A DNA stretch of 64,000 nucleotides, from assembly GCA_025766275.1 (NCBI GenBank), contig JAFKAC010000025.1, forward strand, positions 310,001-374,000, in the 5' to 3' direction. The translations under genes and the position numbers were made by a program. This DNA is from Lactarius indigo (lineage: Eukaryota; Basidiomycota; Agaricomycetes; Russulales; Russulaceae). Below the pieces are notes generated by a model. The model worked only from the letters and a program-made list of their open reading frames with translations. It searched no databases and was not told the DNA's origin. This document shows, piece by piece, positions 34,201-45,947 of this stretch (the stretch's first letter is position 1; every line of letters begins with the position of its first letter).

Positions 34201-34816
34201 TGTCCCTGAGATGGTTGAGAAGTTTCTCATGAAAAAGCCCTTCATGGGGGGTTGTTCTTCGAACTTCACAGAGCATGTCTCAAAGAAGAGTTCGAAGCAT
34301 CCTACAACTCGTTGATCAGTCGGATGTCTCTAACTGATTCTCGTTGTCGTGTATCACGGGGAAACAAGGACCAGCAGTATTGCTGGCTAATAACATGTCA
34401 TCTGACGCTACAAGTGTAGCAACCTCTTAACACTGAGTGACCTCACTCGGTTCCGTGAATCGCAGAGCCTGCGAGCGTGAATGCGTGTTTTCCTCTTCGG
34501 TACAAGTTTCCTCACTTCCGACACATCTCACCACCCACCACCATCAGCCCTTTTTCTTTCTCCAATCCGCGAATGTTAGTATCGATAAGCGATGAACAAG
34601 CTGCCCATTCAAGTTATTTATTCTGAATATTCGCCCAGGACACGGGACAGTGAGACGCCCCGGTGCACATATTGCTCACCATGTCCCGCATTGTATGAGC
34701 GACAGTTTGATGAAATACCCCACAGGCTGGCTACCTGACCAGCGTGAGTACTGGGGTGGTGTATATAGCTTGAGGAGGAATCGTGCACCCGCCTGGTACA
34801 CTTGGGCTGTGGTTAA
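34201..34816. other. Unrecognised spacer upstream of NLR-3
   Basis: About 600 bp with no counterpart before NLR-2 and no recognisable coding sequence. It contains short inverted words such as CTTCGAACTTC / GAGTTCGAAG near 34260-34295. It may hold upstream regulatory sequence of NLR-3. Confidence 0.4.
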
Positions 34817-34951
34817 GTTGGCACTTTGGGCGTCTATGACCGAATACAGCAAGCTTCCCACAGCTTTCCACAGCCAGAGATGCCCACGCTCACCAGTGCT
34901 TGCCAGCCGTTGAATTAATCTCATCTACAACCTCGGCGCTGCCCTCTCACC
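34817..34951 (+). promoter_or_regulatory. Conserved 5' flank of NLR-3
   Basis: Nearly the same as the 130 bp before NLR-2, while more distant upstream DNA is different. It probably spans the core promoter and 5' leader and ends directly at the ATG. Confidence 0.5.
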
Positions 34952-37900
34952 ATGAGTCGGTCCTCCGCTCCTAGCTCGTCCTCAAAGACTCCTGCAACGA
35001 CTCCATCCTCTTCCAATTTCGAACTCATCTTCGAAAAGGCAATCAAGGAATATAATAAAAAGACAAAACATGATCTCACCGCTCATCCTCTCGCCACCCA
35101 ACTTCAACCATGCGACTCTCCTGCGGCCATTCTAACTATACTTCAAGAACAAGTCGACCAGTACAAACAATCTCGGACCGCCGACGAGAGATTGCACAAA
35201 TGGCTCAACCCAACAATCAACGTACTGTACGCATTCTCCCAGACACTTGGCGAAGGAATTGGTTTGGTGAGTATCAATTGGTCTGTCGGCAATATCGCTC
35301 TAATATTAACTCGGCAGGTGTTCTCTCCTGCTAAAGTGATATTTGCTGGTGCCGGTGTCCTCCTCTTGGTAAGCGATCTAGTTTATCTACTCGTAAGGTC
35401 TATTATGACATCGGTGGTCATCAGGCGGCAAAAGAAGTCGAAGCCAGCCAAGACGTCCTCATCGATATCTTCGAGCGCATCGAAAATTTCTTCAGACGAC
35501 TGGAGATTTATACCAAAGTCCCACCAACTCCGGCGATGACAAACATGATGGTGAATATAATGGTGGAGGTGCTGGATATTCTTGGGACTGCCACGAAGGA
35601 AATGAAGCAGAGTCGAGCGAGTAGGTTTATATTTCGCCATGCGCTCGACCTTAGGTTTCTGGACGCTGATAACTACGTACAGAAAAGTTTCTAAAGAAGG
35701 TGGCGGGAATAAGGAGGTTGGAAGATGGGTTGAGGAAGTTGGACAAAATGACGAACGAAGAGGCTCGAATGGCGAATGCGGAGGTGCTGAAGGTTGCACA
35801 CGACATCGACAAAAAGGTGGAGGCGATCGAGGCTGGCGTGAAGGACGTCGACGAGAATGTCCAAGTGGTCGACGAAAAAGTGCAAATCATCATCGACGGT
35901 GCGTAAACTATGCTTAGCAAGTCATCGACAGCATCACTAATGTTGGAATATCTAGACGGAAAGGAAGCGAAATTGATCATGCAAGCAACGTCGCACAATG
36001 TAGACGACTTGAAGCGTTTGTCGTCAATCTCGTCATGGTTGATGGTCGAGCGTCTGACATACTTCAAGGGGGGAAAATGCTTGAGCGCCTTAGAGAATGG
36101 CAATCTCCTTCGGATCCGTCCACAAATCACATTATTGCATCTGATCGTCAACTCGTGGGAACGGCCGAGTGGTTCTGTAAGGGAAACACATTTGAGGAAT
36201 GGAAGGCGACCGGTTCGCTCTTATGGATCCACGGGAAACGTACGTCCCTCTTGCTATTCGTGACTTGTGTGATCTCAGGTGCCACATGTTCCGTAGCGGG
36301 ATCTGGGAAAAGCATCCTGTGGTTCGTCGATTCTTAACTCTCGCATATCAAGTAGTGACTAACAATTACCGAGAAGCTCTGCGATTATTAACAATATCGA
36401 CGCCCTGAACAAGGCTGGATTGGCGTCCATGGCGTACTTTTACTTCGATTTTCAGGATGTCGCCAAGCAATCCCGCCGCGATCTACTTCGCTCACTTCTC
36501 ATCCAACTCTCTCATTCTTCTGATCCCTTCTGCGACATACTCTCTCGGCTCTATGACGCATATGGCAAAGGCACGCGTCAGCCCAGTGACAAAGCATTGA
36601 TGAACTGCCTCAAGGAGATGCTCGCCCTCCCCAATCAGCGTCCAGTTTATCTGATCATGGATGCCCTTGACGAGTGTCCCAATACCTCCGGAATTCCATC
36701 GACTCGCGAATTGGTCCTTGACGTCGTGAAGGAGCTGGTCGAGCTGCGCGTTTCAAGTCTTCGTATCTGTGTAACTAGTCGCCCGGAGGTCGACATTCAG
36801 TACGCGATCGGGCGGCTCACGCTTCGTTCGGTGTCCCTTCACAACGAAAGCGGACAAGAGAAGGATATCGCCGAATATATCAAATCTGTTGTGTATTCTC
36901 CCTCGAATACGATGATGAGGCGATGGAGGGACGAGGATAAAGACATGGTCATACAGACGCTCTCGGAACGAGCCGACGGAATGTAAGTGCGTTTAAGGTC
37001 CGCCGATGAGGTTTGCTTATTAGTTCAAGGTTCCGATGGGTCTTTTGCCAGCTGGAGACGCTGCAACATTGCCTGCCACAGAATGTCCCGTATATTCTAC
37101 GCCAACTCCCTGCGACGTTGGACGAGACATATGCACGGGTGCTAAAGGAAATCGGGACGACCAACCAACTTTATGCACACCTTATGTTACAATGTCTCAC
37201 GGTGGCGAAGCGTCCACTTGGTGTGGAGGAGCTGGCAGAGATCCTCGCACTCGACTTTTCGGGCGGAGAGATACCAGAGCTGAAAGAGAATTGGCGGTGG
37301 AAGGATCAGCAAGATGCGGTGCTGTCTACGTGCTCCAGTTTGATTTCCGTTGTCGGCGATCCCTTTGGCCCAGGCCACGTGGTCCAATTCTCACACTTTT
37401 CGGTCCAAGAATTCCTGACCTCGGATCGCCTGGCCACTTCGAGTGCGGGTATTTCATGCTTTCATGTCCTTCCCGAGCCGGCTCACACCGTCATTGTCAA
37501 GGCCTGTTTGGGGGTCCTACTCCACAATCGGGTCGACGATGCCAAGGTTGGACATGATTCTCCTCTAGCTCGGTATGCTGCCGGGAACTGGGCGGATCAT
37601 GCGCGGTTCAGGAATGTATGGACGCGTGTAGAAGATGGGATTCGACGTCTGTTTGACCACGCGGAACCTCATCTCAAATTCTGGCTCGGGCTGCTCCCTC
37701 CGTCCCACTTCTTCGGGTTTTCCGACTTCGATGAACATCTCGGCTCTCCCCTATACTATACTTCACTCTGCGGATTCCACGACCTGGCAGCACGTCTAAT
37801 CGCTGAGAACCCCCAGTATCTAACTGGTCTAGTTGGTCGAAATCCTAGCCCACTGGTGGCGGCATTACGCAACAAATACGTCGACATCGCGGAGCTACTT

Positions 37901-40900
37901 TATCAGCGCGGTATAGACCTGGGTATCAGAGACTACAACAATCGCACTCTACTACATGCTGCATCTAAGGACGGACATGTGGATATCGTTAAGTGGCTAT
38001 TCGACCATGGTGTACCCGTAAGTTCCCAACAGGACAACCACAATAATCCGCTCTATTCGGCAGAGGTGAACGCACGCCAATGGCACGGCATAACTGTCGA
38101 CGATGCGGATGGTACCAACAATACTCCATTGCACTTGGCGTCACGATATGGACATGCCGACATTGCGCGCGAGTTGTTAATGCGAGGGGCGAGTGTCGCC
38201 ATGAAGGATTGGAGTTACCGGACGCCTTTGCATCTAGCGTGTCACTCCGGGAATGCTGAAATTGTGCGGTTATTGATCGAGCAAGGTGCAGACGTCATCC
38301 TGCAGGATCGGGAGCACAAGACGCCTTTGCTTCTCGCGTCGGGTTTTCGGGTGAGTGCCGGATTATGTCACTAGTGGCATACAGGCTAATGCAGCTGGAC
38401 AGCATCCCGCCCACAGTCGGAGAGAAGCGGCCGCAGTGGCTGGAATTGTGCGGCTCTTGATTGAGCACGGTGCAGATGTGACCGCGCTAGATATGACCCT
38501 CTCGACGCCTTTGCACAAGGCGTCATCCGCTCGTAATCTTGAGATCGTGCGGATATTGATAGAGAATGGCGCAGACCTGAATGCGCAAGATGAGACCCAC
38601 TCAACCCCTTTGCATCAGGCGGCGTTCGAAGGGAATCTTAAAATATTGGGGTTTTTGATTGAGCAAGGCGCGAATGTCACGGCGCGGGATTGGTGCCTCA
38701 AGACGCCTCTGCATATTGTATCGTCCTGGGTGAGTTCAGACGATCTTTGATCTGTTCCTGCTCAGGGCTGATGTAAACGGACAGCAAGACGACACTTTAC
38801 GGCTACTGGTCAAGCATGGCGCTGACGTGACTGCGCGGGATAGGACCCACTCTACGCCTTTGCATATGGCATCATCTTCGGGGAGTGCCAAAGCCGTACG
38901 GATATTGATTGAGCATGGTGCGGGCGTCAACGCGCGAGATGAGATCCACTCGACGCCTTTACATCTGGCATCGTCCTCAATGAATACTGAGACTATGCAG
39001 CTGTTGATCAAGCACGGTGCGGATGTCACTGCACGAGATGCGAGCCACAGGACGCCTTTGCACATGGCATCGTCCGTGGTGAGTGCAAACACTGCACTGT
39101 TCTTGATCCATTGCAGGATTGATGTAAGCCGACAGAAACCCGACGTCATATTTCTTGGACCGGACCAGAATGCCAATATCGTGCGGCTATTGATTGAGCA
39201 CGGAGCGGACGTCAATGTGCAAGATAAGATCCACTCGACGCCTTTGCATCTGGCGGCATTCTCTGGGAGCACCGAAACAGTGCAGTTATTGATAGAGCAT
39301 GGCGCGGATGTCACCGCACTGGATGGGAGCCACAGGACGCCTTTGCATCTGGCATCAACTTTGGTGAGTGCGACAACCACGTCATTCTTGATTCAGAACA
39401 AGGCTGATATACCACAGGATGATAGCTACAGCAGGGATCCCTACATTGAGAAATCCGATATGAAATCGGACACTGTGCGACTATTGATAGAACATGGGGC
39501 AGACGTGTCTGTACAGGATAAGACCCAGTCAACGCCTTTGCATCTCGCGGCATTCTCAGGCTGCTATAAAATTGTGCGTCAATTGATCGATCACGGTGCG
39601 GATGTCACCATACTAGATGGGAGCCATAAGTCGCCGTTGCATCTGGCGTCATCTCAGGTGAGTCTCACAACTTCTCGCTTCTGATCCGGAAAGTATGGGA
39701 TTGATGTTAATGGACAGTGCATCCAACCCATGGTACGCTTACTGGGGCTGCCCAACGAGCAGGCCGAAATTGTGAGGCTATTGATTAAATGCGGCGTGGA
39801 TGTGACAGCACGAGATGAGAACCACTCAACTCCTTTGCATCTTGCGTCGGCCTGTGGGAACCTCGAGATTCTGCGACTATTGATAGAACACGGCGCGGAT
39901 GTGACTGCCCAGGATGGGAGAGGCAGAACACCTTTGCATATGGTGTCGTCTTGGGTGAGTGCCAGAGCTACGTGATTCTTGTTCCCTCACATGTCTGATG
40001 AAAATCGACAGGACGATCAGTACCACATGCCAGACTCGCCCAACGTGAAGGCTGACGCCGTGAGACTATTGATTGATCATGGGGCGGACGTGACAATTCA
40101 AGATGAGACCCACTCTACTGCTTTGCATCTGGCGGCATTTTTTGGGAGTACTGAAACCGTGCGGCTATTGATAGAGCACGGTGCGGATGTCTTCGTACGA
40201 GATTGTGTCTGCAGGACGCCTTTGCATATGGCGTCTTCTTGGGTGAGCCCATCACTCTTGGTCCGGCATACCGCTGCATAAGGCTAACGTAAATGACAGG
40301 ATGATATTAGCAATGACCGTCGACCGGTTGATGATGAGGAGTACAGCGTGAGGGCCAACACTGTGAGGTTATTGATAGATCGTGGGGCAGACGTGGCCGC
40401 ACAGGATGACACACACTTGACGCCTTTGCATCTGGCATCTTCCTATGGGAGTGTCGAATCGGTGCGGCTATTGATCGAGCGCGGTGCAGATGTCACAGCG
40501 CAAGATAGGGGCCACAGGACACCTTTACACCTGGCGTCGTCTTGGGTGAGTTTCGGAACCATCTTACTCCTGGTCCGGCAGGGCCGATGTAAATTTACAG
40601 GAGGACTGCTTACACTTCCAACGCTTTCCTGTGAAGTCCCGCGCGAAGGGAGATACCGTGAGGATGTTGATCGATCATGGGGCAGACGTGACTGCGCAGG
40701 ATGATCACCAATCGACGCCTTTACACCTGGCGTCGTCTTTTGGGAGCGCTCATACGGTGCAGCTATTGATTGGACGCGGCGCGGATGTGACAGCTCAAGA
40801 TGAGAATCACAGGACGGCTTTACATTTGGCATCATCTCGGGTGAGTATGGGGACTGCACGACTCTTTATACGGCACGCACTGATGTTAACGCACCCAACT

Positions 40901-41331
40901 TGGCACAGGATGAGGGGCTCGTTGACCAACAAGATAACTGGAAAGAGTCATTGCGTTCAACCAAGTCCAACAACAAGGCTGATACCGTACAGCTATTGAT
41001 CCAACATGGGGCGGACGTCACTGCACGAGACGACACCCACTCGACGCCTTTACATATGGCATCATCCAAGTGGAGTGCAGAAACTGTTGAGCTACTGATT
41101 CAGCATGGCGCGGATGTCAATGCACAGAATGGGAATCAATCAACGCCGCTCCACCTGGCGGCATCTTCCTACCGTGCAGTGGAAGGAACTATCGTGCGCC
41201 TATTACTTAAACACGGCGCAAATATAGATGCGAAGGATGGCGAAGGCCGGACTCCGGTTGAGATCGCGTCGTCGTCGGGTCACTTTTGGGTCGCAAAGGT
41301 GTTGTCGGATCACCTTGCGAGTAGAGGATAG
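34952..41331 (+). CDS. NLR-3: intact Goodbye-NACHT-ankyrin receptor, 18 exons
   Basis: Exons: 34952-35266, 35318-35368, 35425-35620, 35683-35898, 35956-36015, 36069-36239, 36297-36321, 36377-36982, 37030-38350, 38403-38729, 38785-39078, 39136-39363, 39418-39657, 39718-39954, 40012-40242, 40300-40545, 40601-40840, 40909-41331. They join in frame to about 1808 residues. The N-terminus is a fungal Goodbye domain (LGEGIGL joined to VFSPAKVIFAG), then a coiled-coil-like linker. The NACHT ATPase has P-loop GKPGSGKS assembled across an intron, Walker B YLIMDALDEC, and CVTSRPEVD. A winged-helix-like region leads to about 25 ankyrin-like repeats. By family knowledge it is a STAND signalling receptor of the type linked to fungal non-self recognition, with repeats as ligand sensor. 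Ligand and effector are unknown. Splice sites are read by eye. Confidence 0.85.
38351..40908 (+). other. Series of nine phase-0 introns derived from ankyrin half-repeats
   Basis: The introns are 38351-38402, 38730-38784, 39079-39135, 39364-39417, 39658-39717, 39955-40011, 40243-40299, 40546-40600 and 40841-40908 (52, 55, 57, 54, 60, 57, 57, 55 and 68 nt). Each begins GTGAGT or GTGAGC right after the TPLHLASSW-type half of a repeat and ends in CAG. Read in frame, several look like the second half of an ankyrin repeat, for example VSANTALFLI in intron 39079-39135 against exonic GSAETVRLLI. The equivalent NLR-1 sequence at 12691 reads VSAKTMLLLIRRRADVSVQ. Confidence 0.75.
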
Positions 41332-42741
41332 AATGTATTTCCTGCGTTGTTTATAACTCTTCATGGATACGGTAGTGATCGACAGAAACGTTTATTTGAT
41401 TATTGAGTTCATGATAACCCGATAACCCGATACAAATGCGGATTTCCACTGCTACAGCCACGCAGTCGTAATCCTCGATCACGCTCGGCATGTGAGGACA
41501 ACGGTGCGCCGCATAAGCAATACCGTCGACTTTCCAGTGATCACCGCTTCGGACATTATTTGCAAGATATCTAGCAGGGGTGCACATTTACGGCTACCAA
41601 TGGTCGCGATCATTGCGGACTGACATAAGTACGTCAGATGAGAACTTCGGCAACAACAGCAGACCCAGCTACGGAGACGAAGTGCTGCGACATTTTACTT
41701 CCTTATACAGTACTAGGCAATCGTGTGCCTTCCATTTAAACTGGTTTCGTATAGTAGCTGATTCGTCGGCGGCTGTGTTGGCTGCGGCAGTGCGGCAACA
41801 GCTCGAAGAGCAACCACCACTGAGCTTCCTATACACTCTACCTTAATTTCCTACATATTGGTTCTTCTCTGCACCGTATCGACCTCGACACATCCCCGAG
41901 CTATGTCCGCGCCATCTCCTAGGGTCTTGGGCGAGCTCTGAGCGGTCAAAGATGGAAATATTATGGTCATTGTGACAACGAGGTGGCATGTGCGAGTGCA
42001 GCGATGGTATATTGGACGGAGTATCGGACGATATGCTCCTCGAAATAGAGTTGGCAAAGAGAAAGGCTGGAGTGAGAAGTGAGGGTTTACTGGTGGGGAT
42101 GATCCAATGATATAGGATGCTGCAGTGTGGGACGACGCACCTCTGGCAGTCTAGTTCTTTCCCCAAATGACCTCCCTGATCTTCTACATCATCTTGGTTG
42201 CCTGATCTAGATGATGGCGGACCCAGCGCCCGCAGGCACGAGTGCGGCTCTCAGGAACACTTGTACAGGCCCTAGAGAACACCTCGATGTGATGCATTCG
42301 TCGGATTGCGAATCAGGTTTATTGTGGCTTAGAGTGAACCCCGACAGGTGGAATGACAGGGAGAAAGTACTAGAAATTGGGAGGCGGGAGGCGGGAATGG
42401 GAGAAACATCGGAATGCACAGTCGACCTCCCCAAATTTGATAAACTCGTCGTAGCCTATGCGGGCTCCCGCAATGATCCGGCCTTCACCTTACATCCTCT
42501 GGTCGCATACATCCCACCTCAGAGGTCCGATAAGGCGTTGAAACATAACAGTACTTGAGTTTGTTCATCCTTTTACGCTTCATAGCGACTCTTGGGAAGG
42601 CGGGTGCCGCATACTGAAGTGCTGTGAATAACTTGGGCGACTCGGAATTGATGTACAGTAAACTGTTGTCGGAATCTTCAGTGGGTTTTCGTGTGAATAA
42701 GTAAGAGATCCGTTGATGGACGAAACGATGGGACAATGTTA
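41332..42741. repeat. NLR 3' flank and intergenic block, copy iv (truncated)
   Basis: Starts with the same 3' flank as the other NLR genes (TATTTCCTGCGTTG) and continues with the shared intergenic landmarks. It stops at ATGTTACA near 42741, where copies ii and iii continue. That point is the left boundary of the DNA transposon. Confidence 0.75.
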
Positions 42742-42760
42742 CACATCAGGAAAAACCCCC
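42742..42760 (+). other. Candidate left terminus of the Plavaka-type transposon
   Basis: CAC at 42742-42744, followed by CAGGAAAAACCCC, appears exactly where similarity to the other intergenic copies stops. CACTA/EnSpm-type transposons end in CAC or CACT. The matching right end is outside the window, so the inverted repeat cannot be confirmed. Confidence 0.4.
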
Positions 42761-42763
42761 CCC

Positions 42764-42985
42764 GCAAATTAGCGCTAATTAGCGCTAATTAGCACGTAAG
42801 CGCCCATTTGCCGGTTTAACTATCCCCCCTTTCAGTTAATGCTCAATTATAGCCAAGTTTGAGCTAATTGGCTGATGCTCTAAATTTTCTCAAATTTGAC
42901 ATTTAAATTATTGGTTATTTGGCAAAACATTAGGGCTAAAGTAGGCTAAACGAGTGGCTAAGAAATGACTAAACAAGGCTAAAGG
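42764..42985. repeat. Subterminal palindromes and GGCTAA repeats
   Basis: The perfect 10-bp palindrome TTAGCGCTAA occurs twice in tandem near 42769-42790. It is followed by many GGCTAA / GGCTAAA words up to about 42985. Such short repeats next to a terminus are typical transposase-binding sites in CACTA-like elements. Confidence 0.5.
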
Positions 42986-43114
42986 AGCGGTAAATGATTC
43001 TTCTTGGGCAAGTTCTTGGGTATAATTTCGGGTATAGACTACAGGGTGCCAGTGATAAGTTTCTATGCCAGAACTATAACAGAGATGAAGGACTTACTAG
43101 GTTGCGTGGGCTTA

Positions 43115-45947
43115 TCATTCAAACTCCAGTGTGCTTATATCCAGTGTTGGGACTGGAACAGCAGTTTGGCCAATGCTTGAGCTAAAAATAATCAGTGAAA
43201 TGAGTGGAAAATGAGAAGGGGGAACATACACTGCAAGTTGATATATATCTGTCATCATCTTATGATAAGATGACTTGTGCTCCACCTCAATTCGATCAAG
43301 AGAGTCCATGTGGCTTTTATAGACATCGGTATTTCTATTTGCCGTGAAGTCATGCTGTTGACGCCTGCCATTAGACCACTCATAGAGAGCTGCATAATAC
43401 TTGGCCAATTCTGAGAACAATTAAAAAAGAAATAATGATCAAAAAGGAAAAACTTACTGCTGTCGAAACCAAGGCAAGCATTGACTTCGGAATTTCATAA
43501 GAAATGGTCCCATCAAATCCTTGGTGAGATGGGAAGAGATCCTGATGCCGTGTAACAAATGGTATAGGACCTGTGAAAAAAAGATCACGAATTACGGAGG
43601 TAATAATATTGCTGCGATATGGTAAACTACGAGCTGGTGCCGCACTCAGAATTTGAGTACTCTGACAAATGTTTTAATATTTGTGCGGCCAAAGTTGTTG
43701 AAGACTTACATTTGAACGTCTCGGGAATATATAATTGTAGTTGTCATTGAGCTGCTTGTCAATCAGATTCGCGATCACAGTTGGCGAGTCGCTAACGTTG
43801 ATCAAAAGTGTGACAGCAGCCACACAGCGTTCCTTGACCTCTGCACGAAATACACTAATCCGTGCTTGGGGCTGAACTCATATATCAGAGTCTTTCAGGG
43901 AAAGATACAGTATGACATACCAGTATGGTCATCTTGGCCAGATACTCATGATCATGGACTATGCGCCGGCGGACATGTGCTGCATGTGGATTGTGGGAAG
44001 TTGCGGTAAGGAATGCTCTCAAAACAAAGGATCCAATGAGAACCGCATCCGGGAATGCGTGAGTGACCATAATCGAGGCATGCAAGTGCGGAAACGAGGC
44101 CGTGATTATGTTGCGTAAGAGTTGGCTCTGTTCCATTAGTTTGGGCTTCCCCGACTTGGGAATACGCATATTAGTTTCATCTGGCCATCCTCCTCGTCGG
44201 ACATGTTAACAAGCGGCGGAATCGTCGTATAAGTTGTGTGCTCACCTATGGGTTCCGATGTTTGACGATTGTCGGAGTGGGTGGGCGTTGTGTGATGATC
44301 ATTTGACGCTGTGCCCGTGTTGAGTTAACACCTTCAGCATAGTCAGTAAGGACTGCGCTCACCTGCAGATCCCGAGTGAGTTCCTTGGTGGCCCTCGGGA
44401 TGGGAAGGCAGCACCCTGGAACGGGCATGCGTTGGCTTGGAACGGGTACGCATTGCCCCAGAATGGGTACGCGTTGGCTTGGAATGGGCGGGCATCGCCT
44501 CGGAATGGGCATGTGTCGCCTCAGAGTGGGAATGCACTGTCTTGGAGTGGGCATGCGCCGTCTTGGAGTGGGCATGCGCTGTCTTGGAGTGGGCATGCGC
44601 CGTCTTGGAGTGGGCATGCGTTGTCTTGGACCAGGTAGGCATTACCTCAGAACAGGCAGGCGTCACCTCCAAGTAGACCTGTGTCGGCTCGGAATGGGCT
44701 TGCGTTACCTTGGAATGGGTGTGCATCGACCCATTACCCTCAGGAGCGGCATCTGCATCAACACACAATGAGTAAGCGGCACTGACAACCTGTTATGACA
44801 CACCTGTGGTTTCTGGATCAAGGAGGGCGTACGAACCCAGTTGCGAATAACGCATATAGTCGTCGTCCTGGGAATACCCCACTTCCCAGTAATCTTCCGG
44901 CAAATAGCCCACTTGCGGATAACCCTCCTGCGAGTAACCCATTTGCGGATCGTCCTCCTGCAAGTAACCCGTTTGCAAATTATCCTCTTGAGAATTACCT
45001 TCTTGTGATTCATCTTGCTGAGAATAACCTGCTTGCGAATAGCCTCGGGAATATTCTGCGTGGGAATGAGTAGTACGTCCAACACCAAAGAGAATGACAC
45101 ACCATTGGGGGCGCTGCCATGCGTATTTCCCTGCTCATTGTCCGTCACGTCGCCCATAGTGATAGCCAGCCAAGAAGGTCTCTGAGTATCCGTGAGTCAT
45201 GGTGCGAGTACTCAGATCTCGGAGCTGGAAGGACTCACCTCAAGAGCCATCTTTTGGATGACTGTCTGTGTCAAAGCACATTCCTTGTCACTTGATTCAT
45301 CGGCGCCAGCGTCACTTGAAGAGTTGTCGGGCTCAGCAAAATCTGCGACTAAGATGGTCTCCGCTGATGCGGGAAAGTATGAAGTTAGAAAGACAATGAC
45401 AACTGGAGAAGGCGTTGTTGACTCAGCCAAACAAGACACGCACCTTGCTTCAATGTTCTCACATGACTGTGATCCGGTGGAACGTCGCCAGCATGACTCA
45501 GAGCAGACGCGTCCTCTTCATCTGTCAGCTCAAGACGAGGAGGACGGACGTGAATTGAATCTAGGGTCCTTGGGTGTAAGTGGTTTTATTTCTGATAATC
45601 ACAAGAACTTACCGTCCTTTGCGTGCTGCCTTTTGCGCCCTGGTGTTGCATCTCCCTGGTCGTGGTCGTCTTTGGGGGATAGGGTGCGCTTTCCCAGGGT
45701 AACTAGGATACAAGTAAGTCGCCATCGATATTGCCTCAAATCCGCATGTCAACATACCAGGCCCTGTTGCTGCCGCCGCCGCTCCTGGTGGCATTTTAAT
45801 TGTTAGACGAGGTAAGGTAATCTGATCTACTCCTTTCTTCTTCCTTTTTTTCGACTCCACAGGGCGTGCTGCGGTGCCAGGGTTGGGGGAAGGGACCACT
45901 GAATCTGTCAATACAGCATTCTTCTGCTGCCGCGTGCAAGGTGCCAT
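43115..45947 (-). CDS. DUF6532-like multi-exon protein with low-complexity N-terminal half
   Basis: Exons by eye on the minus strand: 45758-45947, 45613-45702, 45444-45560, 45239-45342, 45103-45181, 44804-45055, 44363-44752, 44246-44308, 43921-44192, 43710-43838, 43458-43570, 43115-43399. The N-terminus has a KKRKKKG nuclear-signal-like cluster, followed by an acidic Asp/Ser stretch. A Tyr/Ser/Gln-rich segment (GYSQEGYPQVGYLPED type) and AHSKT-type repeats come next. The C-terminal region (KLMEQSQLLRN, IPKSMLALVSTA, YYAALYEWSNG, DVYKSHMDSL) resembles DUF6532, a family of unknown function expanded in mushrooms. All junctions keep frame except 43710 to 43570, which needs a non-standard donor or reflects an indel. 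Function is not known to me. Confidence 0.6.

Noticed and set aside
35922..36068. Alternative 23-nt intron at 35899-35921 in NLR-3
   Set aside because: It is too short for a spliceosomal intron. The 57-nt and 53-nt introns chosen give a better match to the expected linker before the NACHT domain.
44376..44771. Plus-strand frame rich in Gly/Met/Leu/Arg repeats
   Set aside because: It is the antisense shadow of the AHSKT repeat exon of the DUF6532-like gene, which has splice sites and domain continuity on the minus strand.
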